A DNA stretch of 64,000 nt, taken from UBA1952 sp965246905. Lineage in GTDB: Bacteria > Bacteroidota > Bacteroidia > Chitinophagales > Chitinophagaceae. Shown here piece by piece: positions 1 through 8,646 of the stretch (the stretch's first letter is position 1; each line of letters opens with the position of its first letter). The stretch spans positions 71,388 through 135,387 of the forward strand of contig CBDFFZ010000011.1 in the NCBI GenBank assembly GCA_965246905.1, written 5' to 3'. Made by a program: the position numbers and the translations under genes. Below the pieces are notes generated by a model, which was not told where the DNA came from, made no database searches, and saw only the letters and a program-made list of their open reading frames with translations.

Positions 1-1032
1 AATACCAACCCTTGGCAATTTGTCTTTCCTGTATGGGGAAATTCCCACTGCGAACATGTTGAATTTCTCATTATTAAAGACGCTCCAACTAATTTGTTCA
101 CGAGCAGTCCATCCTGGTGATGTGCATTCATACGCTTTAGAATCAGATGGAATTTCGATTTTGTAAGGCAATGAGTAGCGAAACTTTCTAGCCGTTTTAT
201 GATAATCGACCACGATATGCTTGTCATCCTGGAATACGCCGACTAATACTGCACATTCTTTATCTATCACTTCAGTATATCGAAGAAAAACAGATTCTAA
301 TGATGCTCTATATCTTTTAGCCAAATCTATCAAACCTTCAATGGATGGAGGCATACTATTTGCGTCATGGGAGAAGATGGCGTAAGGAAGTTGAATTTCA
401 GCAGCTGCCGCATTACACAACTGTTCTAGCTCACGATTTTCGGCGGGTTCAAATTCTCGGTTTCTAATCGCATCTCCGCAATCTGTAAATAGCGAATGTG
501 CTATTTCATGGGATACAGAAAAGTTGATACGATTGGCCGGTTGAAAAGGATTGTATAGTATTTGTAACCTATTCTTTTGAGGTACTATACACGCATCTAT
601 AACTTCATCACTGGGCATTACATCGATACCCACCAGTTCCGCAAGCTGTACTGCGCTGTATGGTGGCCCGTTCCATCCTTTCTCAAAACCCGCCATAACT
701 AAGTCTCTAGCCCTGATTTTGATCTCTTCAATGGGGTCATCCGTATGTGCCTCTTCCATCAATTGAAGAACTGATTTGTGATGCCATTTCCTTTTGTAAT
801 TGGAAGCTTTAAAAGAGGAATTCTCATCGGCAGGACGAGTAGCATCTTTCGTCTTTAATCGATCTTGTAGTTCCTTTATTCTGCGTAATCCATCATCTAT
901 GACTTTATCCACATCATATCCTTCTTCACTTAAATATTCTTTTGCACGCTCTGGAGTTGAACTGTGGTATTCTATATTCGAAATCATCAATTTGATGAAC
1001 CTTTCTTTATTAAACGTCATTTCGTTTCCCAT
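1..1032 (-). CDS. ImmA/IrrE-family metallopeptidase, C-terminus outside window
   Basis: A leftward frame runs off the start of the window; 344 residues are visible from the ATG at 1032, which is preceded by AAAGGGA. Residues 175-179 read HEIAH within VSHEIAHSLF, the zinc-binding motif of the ImmA/IrrE (DUF955, M78-like) peptidases. The upstream part includes GWNGPPYSAVQLAEL, typical of the N-terminal helical part of such proteins. Known members cleave repressors or regulators in phage, ICE and stress circuits, so a role in switching on the neighbouring operon is plausible but is inference. It is third in a leftward set after a sigma-like gene and a 29-codon ORF, with a 2-base gap to the latter. 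The missing C-terminus may hold a further domain. Confidence 0.8.
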   Translation of the reverse strand, partial: MGNEMTFNKERFIKLMISNIEYHSSTPERAKEYLSEEGYDVDKVIDDGLRRIKELQDRLKTKDATRPADENSSFKASNYKRKWHHKSVLQLMEEAHTDDPIEEIKIRARDLVMAGFEKGWNGPPYSAVQLAELVGIDVMPSDEVIDACIVPQKNRLQILYNPFQPANRINFSVSHEIAHSLFTDCGDAIRNREFEPAENRELEQLCNAAAAEIQLPYAIFSHDANSMPPSIEGLIDLAKRYRASLESVFLRYTEVIDKECAVLVGVFQDDKHIVVDYHKTARKFRYSLPYKIEIPSDSKAYECTSPGWTAREQISWSVFNNEKFNMFAVGISPYRKDKLPRVGI

Positions 1033-1034
1033 GG

Positions 1035-1124
1035 CTATCCCTTTATTAGTTCAAATTTTTTAGCAGTCTTTTTGAGTATTGTCTTTAGCCTTTTCATCCC
1101 ATTATCGAAATCTGTAGATGACAT
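1035..1124 (-). CDS. small ORF (29 aa) between the sigma-like and peptidase genes
   Basis: ATG at 1124 to TAG at 1037-1035 gives MSSTDFDNGMKRLKTILKKT and nine more residues, basic and probably helical. It begins 21 bases after the sigma-like gene stops and ends two bases before the ImmA/IrrE ATG. Its last codons carry the AAAGGGA that serves as ribosome binding site for the peptidase. The tight packing suggests a translated, coupling ORF, but it is short and I do not recognise it. It could also be a fortuitous open frame. Confidence 0.4.
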   Translation of the reverse strand: MSSTDFDNGMKRLKTILKKTAKKFELIKG

Positions 1125-1145
1125 ATTGTGCTCGATAATTATTTC

Positions 1146-1625
1146 TCATCTTTTTGAACTTGCTGCTAACCCTTCAAAAATAACAGCTGCAATTGGATCA
1201 TCTTTTACCTCTTTAGTTACCGTTGTTAAAAAGTTTTTGTAATCGATACTTTCAGGAAACAGAGCTTCTACTACCGGCAACAGATGTTCAACAAATAAAA
1301 GAGGATCGTCATGGTCTTGGTTTGAGTTACTACAACCCAAAATATCAGTTGCGAGTTCGTGCTCCTTGCTCTTTACATCATTAGAAACAAGTCGCCGGAT
1401 AATGTGTAATTTCAGATAGTTTAGCAGCGACAGACCTGCATCTTCATCATATTTATCCGGATGAGTTAAATATACTTCAATGGCATCCATTACATAGTCG
1501 GCCGCTTGTTTTCCTTTTAAATATGCACCGTCGTCAGTGGTTCTAAACCAACCTTTTGTTTTTAAAAGGTAATCAGTGTAAGCCAACAGTTTAGGGTAAA
1601 GTATGTCCCAGTTTACCATCTCCAT
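1146..1625 (-). CDS. sigma-70-like (region 2) small protein
   Basis: The 159-residue protein has an N-terminal half resembling sigma region 2 of ECF-type factors: AADYVMDAIEVYLT followed by GLSLLNYLKLHIIRRLVSND and a KSKEHE stretch. The C-terminal half is acidic and lacks a clear helix-turn-helix of region 4. It is the first gene of the leftward set that leads to the ImmA/IrrE peptidase. A peptidase next to a sigma-like regulator and divergent from a ubiquitin-like operon suggests a control module for that operon; this is inference from position. The ATG at 1625 lies eight bases from a palindrome (1633-1649) that could be its operator. Confidence 0.6.
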   Translation of the reverse strand: MEMVNWDILYPKLLAYTDYLLKTKGWFRTTDDGAYLKGKQAADYVMDAIEVYLTHPDKYDEDAGLSLLNYLKLHIIRRLVSNDVKSKEHELATDILGCSNSNQDHDDPLLFVEHLLPVVEALFPESIDYKNFLTTVTKEVKDDPIAAVIFEGLAASSKR

Positions 1626-1632
1626 CTCAAGG

Positions 1633-1713
1633 TTTTTGTGTCACAAAAAAATATTGTCCCCTACATATCATATGCTACTAAAGATATTTTTTTTGCCATC
1701 GTCGGCAAAAAAA
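1633..1713. promoter_or_regulatory. two palindromes in the divergent regulatory region
   Basis: The 219-base divergent gap between the sigma-like gene and the ubiquitin-like operon contains two perfect inverted repeats. One is TTTTTGTG-T-CACAAAAA (1633-1649). The other is TTTTTTTGCC-ATCGTC-GGCAAAAAAA (1688-1713). The first sits directly before the leftward ATG. They look like operator sites; the second could also be a short A/T-flanked bidirectional terminator. No clear TAnnTTTG box was identified for either direction. Confidence 0.4.
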
Positions 1714-1844
1714 CTTTGGTCAATAGCATAAGGTAGATAGTCAAATTCATGATTCAAATACTACTCGTTACTAAATCACCACCTTAGGTCGACCCGTATC
1801 AAGCCAAGCAATGTTAAAATAAATTAAAAATAAATTAAATTTCT

Positions 1845-2543
1845 ATGACAAATAACCATCTTGGGGCCGCGCATACCCCAAAAGACAAAACGCCACTACA
1901 CTTTATAATTGAAGGTAAAAATTATGAAACGTTTGATCAATATAAGACAGGTGCTGAGCTGAAACAAATTGCTAGTATACCGCTTGAAACAGAGCTGTAC
2001 TTGTCAATCAATAAGCCTTATAAGGATGAACTGATCGAAAATGATAAACAAGTAAACTTAGCCCGTCCTGAAACAGAATACTTCTTTGTAAAGAAGAAGC
2101 TACATTTTTTAATCAACGACAAGCCATTTACTTGTTACAAGCAGTTCATTCGAGGCATTCAAATCAGGGAGCTTGGCGGCATTCTTCCAGATGACGATAT
2201 TTTTCTGGACATTAAGGAAGGGTGGCAAGACGATCAAATTCTTGATGATGAAGTGGTAGATCTAGCACGTCCTGGTAAGGAAAGATTCTTCTCGAAATCA
2301 AGACCTACTGAATTTTCAATTATCGTAAATGCTCGCGAGAAAGTGTGGAGTGAAGCAAACATCACTTTCGAGCAAGTAGTAGTGCTAGCTTTTGGTAATT
2401 ATGATAACGATCCTAACAAGGGATATACCATCACCTACAGCCGGGGATGGAATTCGAAGCCAGAAGGGACAATGGTCAAAGGTTCAAGTGTTCGTGTCAA
2501 AAATAAAATGATCTTCGATGTCACAGCAACTGATAAATCATAG
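1845..2543 (+). CDS. multi-ubiquitin-like (tandem beta-grasp) protein
   Basis: The 232-residue protein carries three related segments, at about residues 17-78, 85-150 and 153-228. The first two end in LARPETEYFF and LARPGKERFF and contain matching FDQY.../CYKQF... helices. This is the pattern of bacterial multi-ubiquitin domain proteins (PF14452-like), which are modifier proteins in predicted bacterial ubiquitin-like conjugation operons. The chain ends in TATDKS without a Gly-Gly tail, which is usual in this family as I remember it. It overlaps the downstream E1-like gene by 26 bases, and together with a DUF6527 gene forms a tight operon. The ATG at 1845 follows an A/T-rich leader without a Shine-Dalgarno site, normal for Bacteroidota. 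Confidence 0.8.
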   Translation: MTNNHLGAAHTPKDKTPLHFIIEGKNYETFDQYKTGAELKQIASIPLETELYLSINKPYKDELIENDKQVNLARPETEYFFVKKKLHFLINDKPFTCYKQFIRGIQIRELGGILPDDDIFLDIKEGWQDDQILDDEVVDLARPGKERFFSKSRPTEFSIIVNAREKVWSEANITFEQVVVLAFGNYDNDPNKGYTITYSRGWNSKPEGTMVKGSSVRVKNKMIFDVTATDKS

Positions 2544-3696
2544 TCCCGATCTTAAACGCCTAAGAGATGAAGGTTATGAAATCGAAGTTCGTGGTGGATA
2601 TTTACTTATCCACCACATACCCTTTGTAAATCAGGATTCTCAAATCAAATACGGCACATTAGTAACTACGCTTACTTTGAACAATTCGGTTCAAACTGGA
2701 ACGCCGGATACTCACGTCATCCATTTTATTGGAGAAAATCCCTGTGAAATCAACGGCACCATCATTATGGCTATTCAGCACAGCAATGCAATATCAACCC
2801 TGAATGAGCACATCACAGTTGATAGATCCTTTTCTAACAAACCTCCTTCTGGTTATCCCAATTACTATGAAAAGGTAAAACGGTATGCTGACATTATCTC
2901 TGCACCGGCAAAGTACCTTCAGCCGTCAGTTTCGGAAAAAACATTTAAGATAATTGAGGATAGTGGTAATGAAACGGTCTTCCATTACATCGACACAAAC
3001 TCTAGCCGTGCTAATATCGAGCTGATTAGCGCAAAAGTGCATGGCCAGAGAGTAGCGATAGTAGGCCTTGGTGGAACAGGTGCATACATATTGGATCTAA
3101 TAGCTAAAACACCTGTAAGTGAAATTCATCTGTACGATGGGGATAGCTTTGATCAGCACAATGCATTTCGTTCACCAGGTGCGGCCAGTATAAGCGATCT
3201 TGAGAAAAATCCAACAAAGGCATCGTACTATCAAGCGAGATACTCGAATATGCACAAATTCATCCACGCCCATGATTATTATTTAAATAAGGGGAATATG
3301 CATGAGTTAAGTCAAATGACCTATGTCTTCGTGTGCGTTGATAGAAATGCCGCGAGGGCAATGATCACTGGCTACTTAGTGAGTATAGGCGTATCTTTCT
3401 CTGACGTAGGCTTAGGAGTCAATCTGGTAGATGATAAACTTATGGGGGCAGTGCGGGTAACAACAGCTACTTCAACAAAAAATGATCATTTATCTCTTCG
3501 AATTTTTCCGGAGGATTCAGATAATAATGAGTATGCGACGAACATCCAGATTGCAGAACTCAATGCGTTGAATGCTGTATTCGCTGTATTGAAATGGAAA
3601 AAGCTGTGCGGATTCTATGTTGATCTAGAGAACGAATACCATAGCTCTTATTCAATTGGCGTTTCAAAAATTTTCAATGAAGACGTTACACCATAA
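2518..3696 (+). CDS. E1-like ThiF adenylyltransferase with N-terminal E2-like (DUF6791-type) domain
   Basis: The 392-residue protein has a Rossmann nucleotide-binding loop VGLGGTGAYILDLIA at about residues 182-196, followed by HLYDGDSFDQHNAFRSPGA, the ThiF/E1 adenylation signature. The N-terminal 160 residues contain HVIHFIGENPCEING and PPSGYPNYYEKVKRYADI, which match the domain I know as DUF6791, thought to be E2-like; the Cys in HFIGENPC is a candidate active residue. No obvious E1 catalytic Cys is visible in the adenylation half. It probably activates the multi-ubiquitin protein encoded just upstream. Start at ATG 2518 lies inside the previous gene, so translation is probably coupled. Confidence 0.8.
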   Translation: MSQQLINHSPDLKRLRDEGYEIEVRGGYLLIHHIPFVNQDSQIKYGTLVTTLTLNNSVQTGTPDTHVIHFIGENPCEINGTIIMAIQHSNAISTLNEHITVDRSFSNKPPSGYPNYYEKVKRYADIISAPAKYLQPSVSEKTFKIIEDSGNETVFHYIDTNSSRANIELISAKVHGQRVAIVGLGGTGAYILDLIAKTPVSEIHLYDGDSFDQHNAFRSPGAASISDLEKNPTKASYYQARYSNMHKFIHAHDYYLNKGNMHELSQMTYVFVCVDRNAARAMITGYLVSIGVSFSDVGLGVNLVDDKLMGAVRVTTATSTKNDHLSLRIFPEDSDNNEYATNIQIAELNALNAVFAVLKWKKLCGFYVDLENEYHSSYSIGVSKIFNEDVTP

Positions 3697-4099
3697 ATTC
3701 GTTGAGTACATTCCTGAGCAAATTGAGGAAGGAATAATCTACCTTTCTATGGAATACTGCACGGCTATTCACAAATGCGTGTGCGGCTGCGGCGAAGAAG
3801 TCGTTACCCCATTTTCCCCTAATGATTGGAAGTTGACCTTTGATGGGAAATCCGTTTCATTATATCCATCAATTGGTAATTGGAGCTTTGAATGTCAATC
3901 TCACTATTGGATTAAGAGCAGCAGGATTGAGCATGCCGGGCGTTGGTCACAAAAGGAAATTGACACGGGTCGGGATAATGACATTAAACGAAAGATGGCA
4001 TCCATAGAATACCCTCAGGCTATTCCAGAAGCAGTCTCCGTTGAGTCTAAACACAGGCTAACGCTCTGGGGAAAAATTAGAAGATTTTTGCGCTTATAG
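3677..4099 (+). CDS. DUF6527-family protein of the ubiquitin-like operon
   Basis: I chose the ATG at 3677 rather than an in-frame TTG at 3656; it gives 140 residues and overlaps the E1-like gene by 20 bases. The sequence has HKCVCGCGEEVVTPFSP near residue 33, SVSLYPSIGNWSF near 56 and CQSHYWI near 73. These Cys/His clusters are characteristic of DUF6527 and may bind zinc. The family occurs with multi-ubiquitin and ThiF genes. I recall such operons being discussed under the name Bub; a peptidase or ligase-helper role has been considered, but I cannot verify it here. The C-terminus is basic. A terminator follows at 4155. Confidence 0.75.
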   Translation: MKTLHHKFVEYIPEQIEEGIIYLSMEYCTAIHKCVCGCGEEVVTPFSPNDWKLTFDGKSVSLYPSIGNWSFECQSHYWIKSSRIEHAGRWSQKEIDTGRDNDIKRKMASIEYPQAIPEAVSVESKHRLTLWGKIRRFLRL

Positions 4100-4154
4100 A
4101 TGGATACCCTAATCAAGGCACTTATATTCTAAATAAGCTTTGAATTGCAGCAAA

Positions 4155-4203
4155 GGCTGGCTCAGGAGTTACGTGTAACAAACGACGGAGCCGGCCTTTT
4201 ATT
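4155..4203 (+). terminator. terminator after the ubiquitin-like operon
   Basis: GGCTGGCTC (4155-4163) pairs with GAGCCGGCC (4188-4196), with one G-T wobble, and is followed by TTTT. It lies 56 bases after the DUF6527 stop, in the right orientation to end the operon. Confidence 0.7.
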
Positions 4204-4336
4204 CGGCTAATAAGGTATCGGTTCATTAATAAAACCTTTACTCCTGCGAATAGATTGCACGGTTTCGCCTAGAGCAATCTAGTAAATGTGCATCAATGTA
4301 GGAATTTGTGGACAAAGCAGGTCAAATAAAGAAATA

Positions 4337-4404
4337 GCCCGCCAAAGCGGGCCTTTCTGGGACATTTGTGGAAAGACCCGGCGAAAGGTCGAACTTTTTC
4401 AAAC
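4337..4404. repeat. island boundary unit A (hairpin plus tRNA-3'-end-like repeat)
   Basis: A GCCCGC-CAAA-GCGGGC hairpin (4337-4352) is followed by TTTGTGGA and a sequence ending in a 26-base stretch (4379-4404) that recurs exactly at 13574-13599; it includes CGAAAGGTCGAACTTTTT. On the minus strand it reads GTTCGACC...TCCACA, which resembles a degenerate tRNA T-arm and acceptor end. Unit B has the same arrangement of hairpin, short linker and TGTGGA. The rest of the 4100-4617 gap holds no gene I can support. Confidence 0.6.
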
Positions 4405-4617
4405 CCGATTTGTCTTTTTTGGACTTATTGTTAAGAAGATAGGATTGGCCTACACGCTGCGCTAAGGCGCGAATTTTGAACTTTTTCATTGAGGATTTGC
4501 AGCTTGCAGAGCGGCATTTCCAGAAGTATCGGTCGAAATTAATTATCGAACCGATTTTCAAAATGGCGCAGGTTCAGAGGTCCGCGAAAACCCTATCTTT
4601 CGGGAAACAATTTCGAG

Positions 4618-6537
4618 GTGGAACTAAAATACATCTGGATTAAAGATTATAGTGTCATTGAAGCTATGGGCATCAACTTCGACCACGCCGACGAACACGA
4701 CTTCCAATTTAAAGAATCTGTTTTATCGGTATCACCAAAAAGCAAAAGCCCATTGAGCTTTGGTGAACGGATCTCGGGAGTAAACGCTATCGTAGGAAAG
4801 AACGGTAGTGGAAAAAGCAGCTTATGTGAAGCAATTCTATCTGCTGTAGCAACTCTTAGAGAAGGCCTATTCGGCTATGAGATAGTTTTTGGTGGAATTG
4901 TTTGTGTTGATAGGACGATATTCTACCAGCAGGGGCTAAGAATAGATAATGTAGATCAATTGCTTAGGCTCGGATATAAGGTGCAACCATTTCAGGAGTC
5001 TCCATTCGAGGCAATGGAAGGCGATTGGAAGGCAGACGCTATCCGTTCAGGCTTTATCTACTATTCCAATGTTCTTGATTTGCGTAGTGGATTTGACATG
5101 ACCAACTTGTCAAACATCTCCACTCAAGCAATGTTGCAGGCGGAATATAAGTACGGTACAGATTTACCAGATTTGGAGGGTAAGCTCGGAATATCTGAAA
5201 TCGCAAGATTCAGACTTGGGCAAGGCTATAGAATGATGCGCTTCTATGTAAGCCATCACGACTTCCTGCCGTTTGATGGACCGCAATATCTCATATTAGG
5301 ATCAACATACTCTGACAATAACCGCTTTCTAAGAATTTCAGATATGCTTATCGATGACCCTTTGGTCCGCATTCTCGACAGAGCAGAGTCGGAAATATTT
5401 GATGAAATTGGCTACCGATACGTCGCCCCCCAGCTTAGTGACCAGAAGAAGACATTAAGTGCTAGCAAAGCGAGAGAACTTATTCATCGCTTGTACAAGC
5501 TGAACTTATTAAGAGCTCATATCGCTCATCAGGATGAACTACTTGATTTGGACAATGTAAGGACTTTCATTTACTCTGAGCGTACAGGGGATTTAGGACT
5601 CCCTACGTTGATCCGCTGGCTGACGAGGCTCCATTTGAATATCATCCGTAGTTCTGAGGTGAATGATGTAGAGTATAAGCCTTATGGAATGAGTACCCAA
5701 TACCGCGATGAAGACGATTGGCGTTATAACCTTTTGCGCCGCCTCCTTCTCAAAAATGACCCTGAAGGGATAAGTAAACGACAGCTTAGATCTCTAATTT
5801 GGGGGGAATCTCTCTTTTTTTTTCAGATGAGAATTGCCATAGGCCGTATTTCAAATTATGCATTCTTGCCTTATCTAAGCTCTGGGGAGTATTCATTTCT
5901 CAACCTGTTTTCAAGGCTTCATGATGTTATTGGTCGCTACCAAAGCGGGGGAGAACAACGCGATAAGCTTCTACTGTTTCTCGACGAACCAGAAATTGGT
6001 TTTCACCCCGATTGGAACAAAAAGCTGTTTAAGTATCTGCTCGAATTTCTAAATACTAGGACGCAGGGCTTTTGCTTTCAGATTATCATTACGACGCATA
6101 GCCCGTATCTACTGTCAGACCTTCCCTCGCATAACGTGATACTGCTGGATCGAACAAAAGGTGGCAATACCCGAATCGTAACTGCAGAAAAAAGCGAAAC
6201 ATTCGGTGCCAACATTCATGACCTTCTGGCCGACAGTTTCTTCCTAAATGACGGCACGATTGGCGAATTTGCCCGTGAGAAAATTCAGGGCGTAATTGAC
6301 ATCTTAAATGGATGGCGTAGAAACATAAATGGGCCTGATTTTTCGATTTCCAGCGAGCAGCGAAATTATGTACAGGGCATAATTTCTCTTGTCGGCGATT
6401 CCATTGTCCGCAACAAGCTCTTTGATATGTACTGGGAGATCACTGGAGACCAAAATGCCGTCGATAGTGAGATTCAACAACTACAGGATAGGATTACCAA
6501 ACTTAAATCTAGAGGTGATGATAACGATCAGAAATAG
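4618..6537 (+). CDS. Septu PtuA-like AAA/ABC-type ATPase
   Basis: The 639-residue protein has an ABC/SMC-like ATPase core. The P-loop VGKNGSGKSS is at about residues 58-67, an ABC signature-like LSSGEYSF near 418, the Walker B stretch LLLFLDEPEIGFHPD at about 450-464, and the switch TTHSPYLLSDLP near 492. A long helical insert separates the halves. It overlaps by 20 bases an HNH nuclease gene. This gene pair is the architecture of Septu (PtuA/PtuB) anti-phage systems, in which the ATPase controls the nuclease. The start is a GTG at 4618 directly after GAG. PtuA proteins are often somewhat shorter, so a Septu-like subtype or another ATPase-HNH system is possible. Confidence 0.75.
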   Translation: MELKYIWIKDYSVIEAMGINFDHADEHDFQFKESVLSVSPKSKSPLSFGERISGVNAIVGKNGSGKSSLCEAILSAVATLREGLFGYEIVFGGIVCVDRTIFYQQGLRIDNVDQLLRLGYKVQPFQESPFEAMEGDWKADAIRSGFIYYSNVLDLRSGFDMTNLSNISTQAMLQAEYKYGTDLPDLEGKLGISEIARFRLGQGYRMMRFYVSHHDFLPFDGPQYLILGSTYSDNNRFLRISDMLIDDPLVRILDRAESEIFDEIGYRYVAPQLSDQKKTLSASKARELIHRLYKLNLLRAHIAHQDELLDLDNVRTFIYSERTGDLGLPTLIRWLTRLHLNIIRSSEVNDVEYKPYGMSTQYRDEDDWRYNLLRRLLLKNDPEGISKRQLRSLIWGESLFFFQMRIAIGRISNYAFLPYLSSGEYSFLNLFSRLHDVIGRYQSGGEQRDKLLLFLDEPEIGFHPDWNKKLFKYLLEFLNTRTQGFCFQIIITTHSPYLLSDLPSHNVILLDRTKGGNTRIVTAEKSETFGANIHDLLADSFFLNDGTIGEFAREKIQGVIDILNGWRRNINGPDFSISSEQRNYVQGIISLVGDSIVRNKLFDMYWEITGDQNAVDSEIQQLQDRITKLKSRGDDNDQK

Positions 6538-7693
6538 TGTTTTAAATATCGACGCTATCTTAAAAGAACACTCTGATTTTGTTCTGCCAAGGCTAAATAA
6601 AATTACCGACTTCTACATCGATCTCTTTGAATACCTCGCTGTTTCAGAATCGAATAGGCGGATTAATAATGCCTCTTTTCTAAAAGAAGTTGACGATATC
6701 GTCGGTAGGAATAAGATTACCAATTTCAACCGACTATTGAATACTCTTCTTGTAAAGAAGATTATAGAGGACCGGGCAAACTTTGGCAATATAAGGAGTG
6801 GCCTGAAACGTGTACCTGCTGCGAAGTCGGTTTCTTTCCTTATTCCTTCGCTGAAATCTCTGAAACGCGACTTGCCACGAATTGTAAACTATGACTTGAC
6901 AGTTGAGAGCAATGCTGCGCTCTACAAATTTGCTGTGCGGCGCTACTCTGCGATAGCGTTTCTGTTTCCCCAAATATTCGACTACGAGAACTGGTTTTCG
7001 ACGTTAGAGCCTGATGCAACTTGGGGGCCTTATCAGTTGACAGCAGCTCTGAAACTCAATACTTGTCCATACTGTAACCGGCAGTACACATTTACAGTAA
7101 TGGATATTAGAGGCAAAAAAATTGCAAGACCGGAACTCGATCATTTCTTGCCTAAACAACGCCATCCGATGTTAGCAGTGTCCTTTTTTAATTTAATACC
7201 TTCATGCACGATATGTAATGGAAGTATTAAAGGCAGCCAGGATGTGCATCACAATACGCATTTAAGCCCATATGCCCATAATCCGGATCATGCAGCTATG
7301 AGATTCACTTACTATCCCAAATCATACGCCGCTGCAATCGGACTCACAGAGGACTTATCGATAGAGGTTCAGTATTCAGGCAACCCTTCAGATGGCGCGC
7401 TGAAGACGAAGGTTGAAGGAAGTATTGAGTTGTTCTGTTTGAACCAAGTATACCAAAACCATAAGGATGTAGTCAGGGAAATTGTTAGGAAGCGTCACAT
7501 ATCCAGTGATAGATATATTCAGACTATACAAAGCACTTTCAATGGATTTTCATTGACCGTCGAGGAAGCGTATCTCTTCGCTTTTGGCAACCATCACAAG
7601 GAGAGCTCCTTTTACAAAAGACCACTCTCTAAACTCACACGCGACATCGCTATCGAGTTATCGATGCTTAAAGAATACAATCCTGGCACATGA
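6518..7693 (+). CDS. Septu PtuB-like HNH endonuclease
   Basis: The ATG at 6518, directly after AGAGGTG, gives 391 residues. The nuclease core is CPYCNRQYTFTV near residue 182, ELDHFLPKQRHP near 205 and LIPSCTICNGSIKG near 225. This is an HNH fold with two Cys pairs that probably bind a structural zinc ion and a DH catalytic pair. The N-terminal 180 residues are helical and unlike anything I can name. The 20-base overlap with the ATPase gene implies coupled translation and a complex of the two products. A nuclease acting on phage or cellular nucleic acid is expected from the family. Confidence 0.75.
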   Translation: MITIRNSVLNIDAILKEHSDFVLPRLNKITDFYIDLFEYLAVSESNRRINNASFLKEVDDIVGRNKITNFNRLLNTLLVKKIIEDRANFGNIRSGLKRVPAAKSVSFLIPSLKSLKRDLPRIVNYDLTVESNAALYKFAVRRYSAIAFLFPQIFDYENWFSTLEPDATWGPYQLTAALKLNTCPYCNRQYTFTVMDIRGKKIARPELDHFLPKQRHPMLAVSFFNLIPSCTICNGSIKGSQDVHHNTHLSPYAHNPDHAAMRFTYYPKSYAAAIGLTEDLSIEVQYSGNPSDGALKTKVEGSIELFCLNQVYQNHKDVVREIVRKRHISSDRYIQTIQSTFNGFSLTVEEAYLFAFGNHHKESSFYKRPLSKLTRDIAIELSMLKEYNPGT

Positions 7694-7797
7694 GCCAGAG
7701 TCATGTTAAAACGAGGACTATGCACATTCCTCTTTTTACAGAATGATGAGTTATAAATTAAAGCACTAGTAAGTAATAGCAAGGCCGCATGCCTGCT

Positions 7798-8589
7798 TTA
7801 CTTCTCATCATCCTCTGTTACCTTGTAGAACGCTGTGAGATTGTGCTGATCTATAAGTTTTAGGTTATGAGTGGTGATAAAATACTGAAATGAAATCTTA
7901 ATGATTCTGTACGAGTAGTAGATCATCTCTTGAATAATGTTCAGCGCATTATCCCGGTTTTCTGGATAAAACTCTAAGTCAAAGCTGAATTTGGAATAGT
8001 GGACGTAGTCAGAAAGATGGCGCCAGAAATAATATGCCCGTCTAATTTGTGCACCAAACTTGTCCTGTGGGAAGTCCTTTATAAAATTACCCGTAGTTTT
8101 TGCAGATTTGAATTTAAAAGCGGCTGCATCCACAAAGTATTGGGCTTTATCAGGATTGGTTTGCAATTTTTGCTTCACCGTATCACGCATCTGAGATGTG
8201 GGATAGAGTGGAAAGTTCCCACCCAATATGTTTTCGTTGACGTCGGTTAGCTCAGAAATCTTCTCAAAATTTTTCTTGTGCGCGTCTGCATTGAACGTTA
8301 GAATGGCCTCATTGACATCTGGCTGGTTTACAGCGTAGATGACGTGCAGATAGTCATCAACAATGCACCTGGAAAGGATAAAATGAGATACAAAGCTTTT
8401 GTGGGGACTACATTTGAACATTGCAGTTAAATCTAGAGCGAAGAAGGACTGCCTTCTTATCAAGCCTAGGTAGAAATCCTGTATTTCATTCTTGTCGTCA
8501 AGTTTTATGTTTTCAAACTGGCCCAGGTTTTCTTCCGCAAAATCGCTGAGGTGGCTCAACTGTCCTAAGATCGTATCTATCGTTAGCAT
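7798..8589 (-). CDS. unknown helical protein (possibly HEPN/DUF5677-like)
   Basis: The ATG at 8589 gives 263 residues; a TTG two codons upstream is also possible. The protein is mostly alpha-helical, with SRCIVDDYLHVIYAV in the first half and RRAYYFWRHLSDYVHYSKF near residue 200. The R...DYVHYS region recalls DUF5677-type helical proteins, but I would not insist on it. It faces the Septu-like genes and follows the 1543-residue ATPase gene on the same strand, 57 bases after that gene's stop, so it could be a partner of that protein. There is no signal peptide or membrane segment. Confidence 0.5.
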   Translation of the reverse strand: MLTIDTILGQLSHLSDFAEENLGQFENIKLDDKNEIQDFYLGLIRRQSFFALDLTAMFKCSPHKSFVSHFILSRCIVDDYLHVIYAVNQPDVNEAILTFNADAHKKNFEKISELTDVNENILGGNFPLYPTSQMRDTVKQKLQTNPDKAQYFVDAAAFKFKSAKTTGNFIKDFPQDKFGAQIRRAYYFWRHLSDYVHYSKFSFDLEFYPENRDNALNIIQEMIYYSYRIIKISFQYFITTHNLKLIDQHNLTAFYKVTEDDEK

Positions 8590-8646
8590 GTGCAATAAGC
8601 TTTAATTTTAGGAATGTAAGTAACTATTTTGATAAGGAGAAACTAC

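Noticed and set aside
4322..4561. 79-codon minus-strand frame ending in KKFDLSPGLSTNVPERPALA
   Set aside because: It runs through boundary unit A and its hairpin; the similar LKKFDLSP string at unit B shows it follows the DNA repeat rather than a protein.
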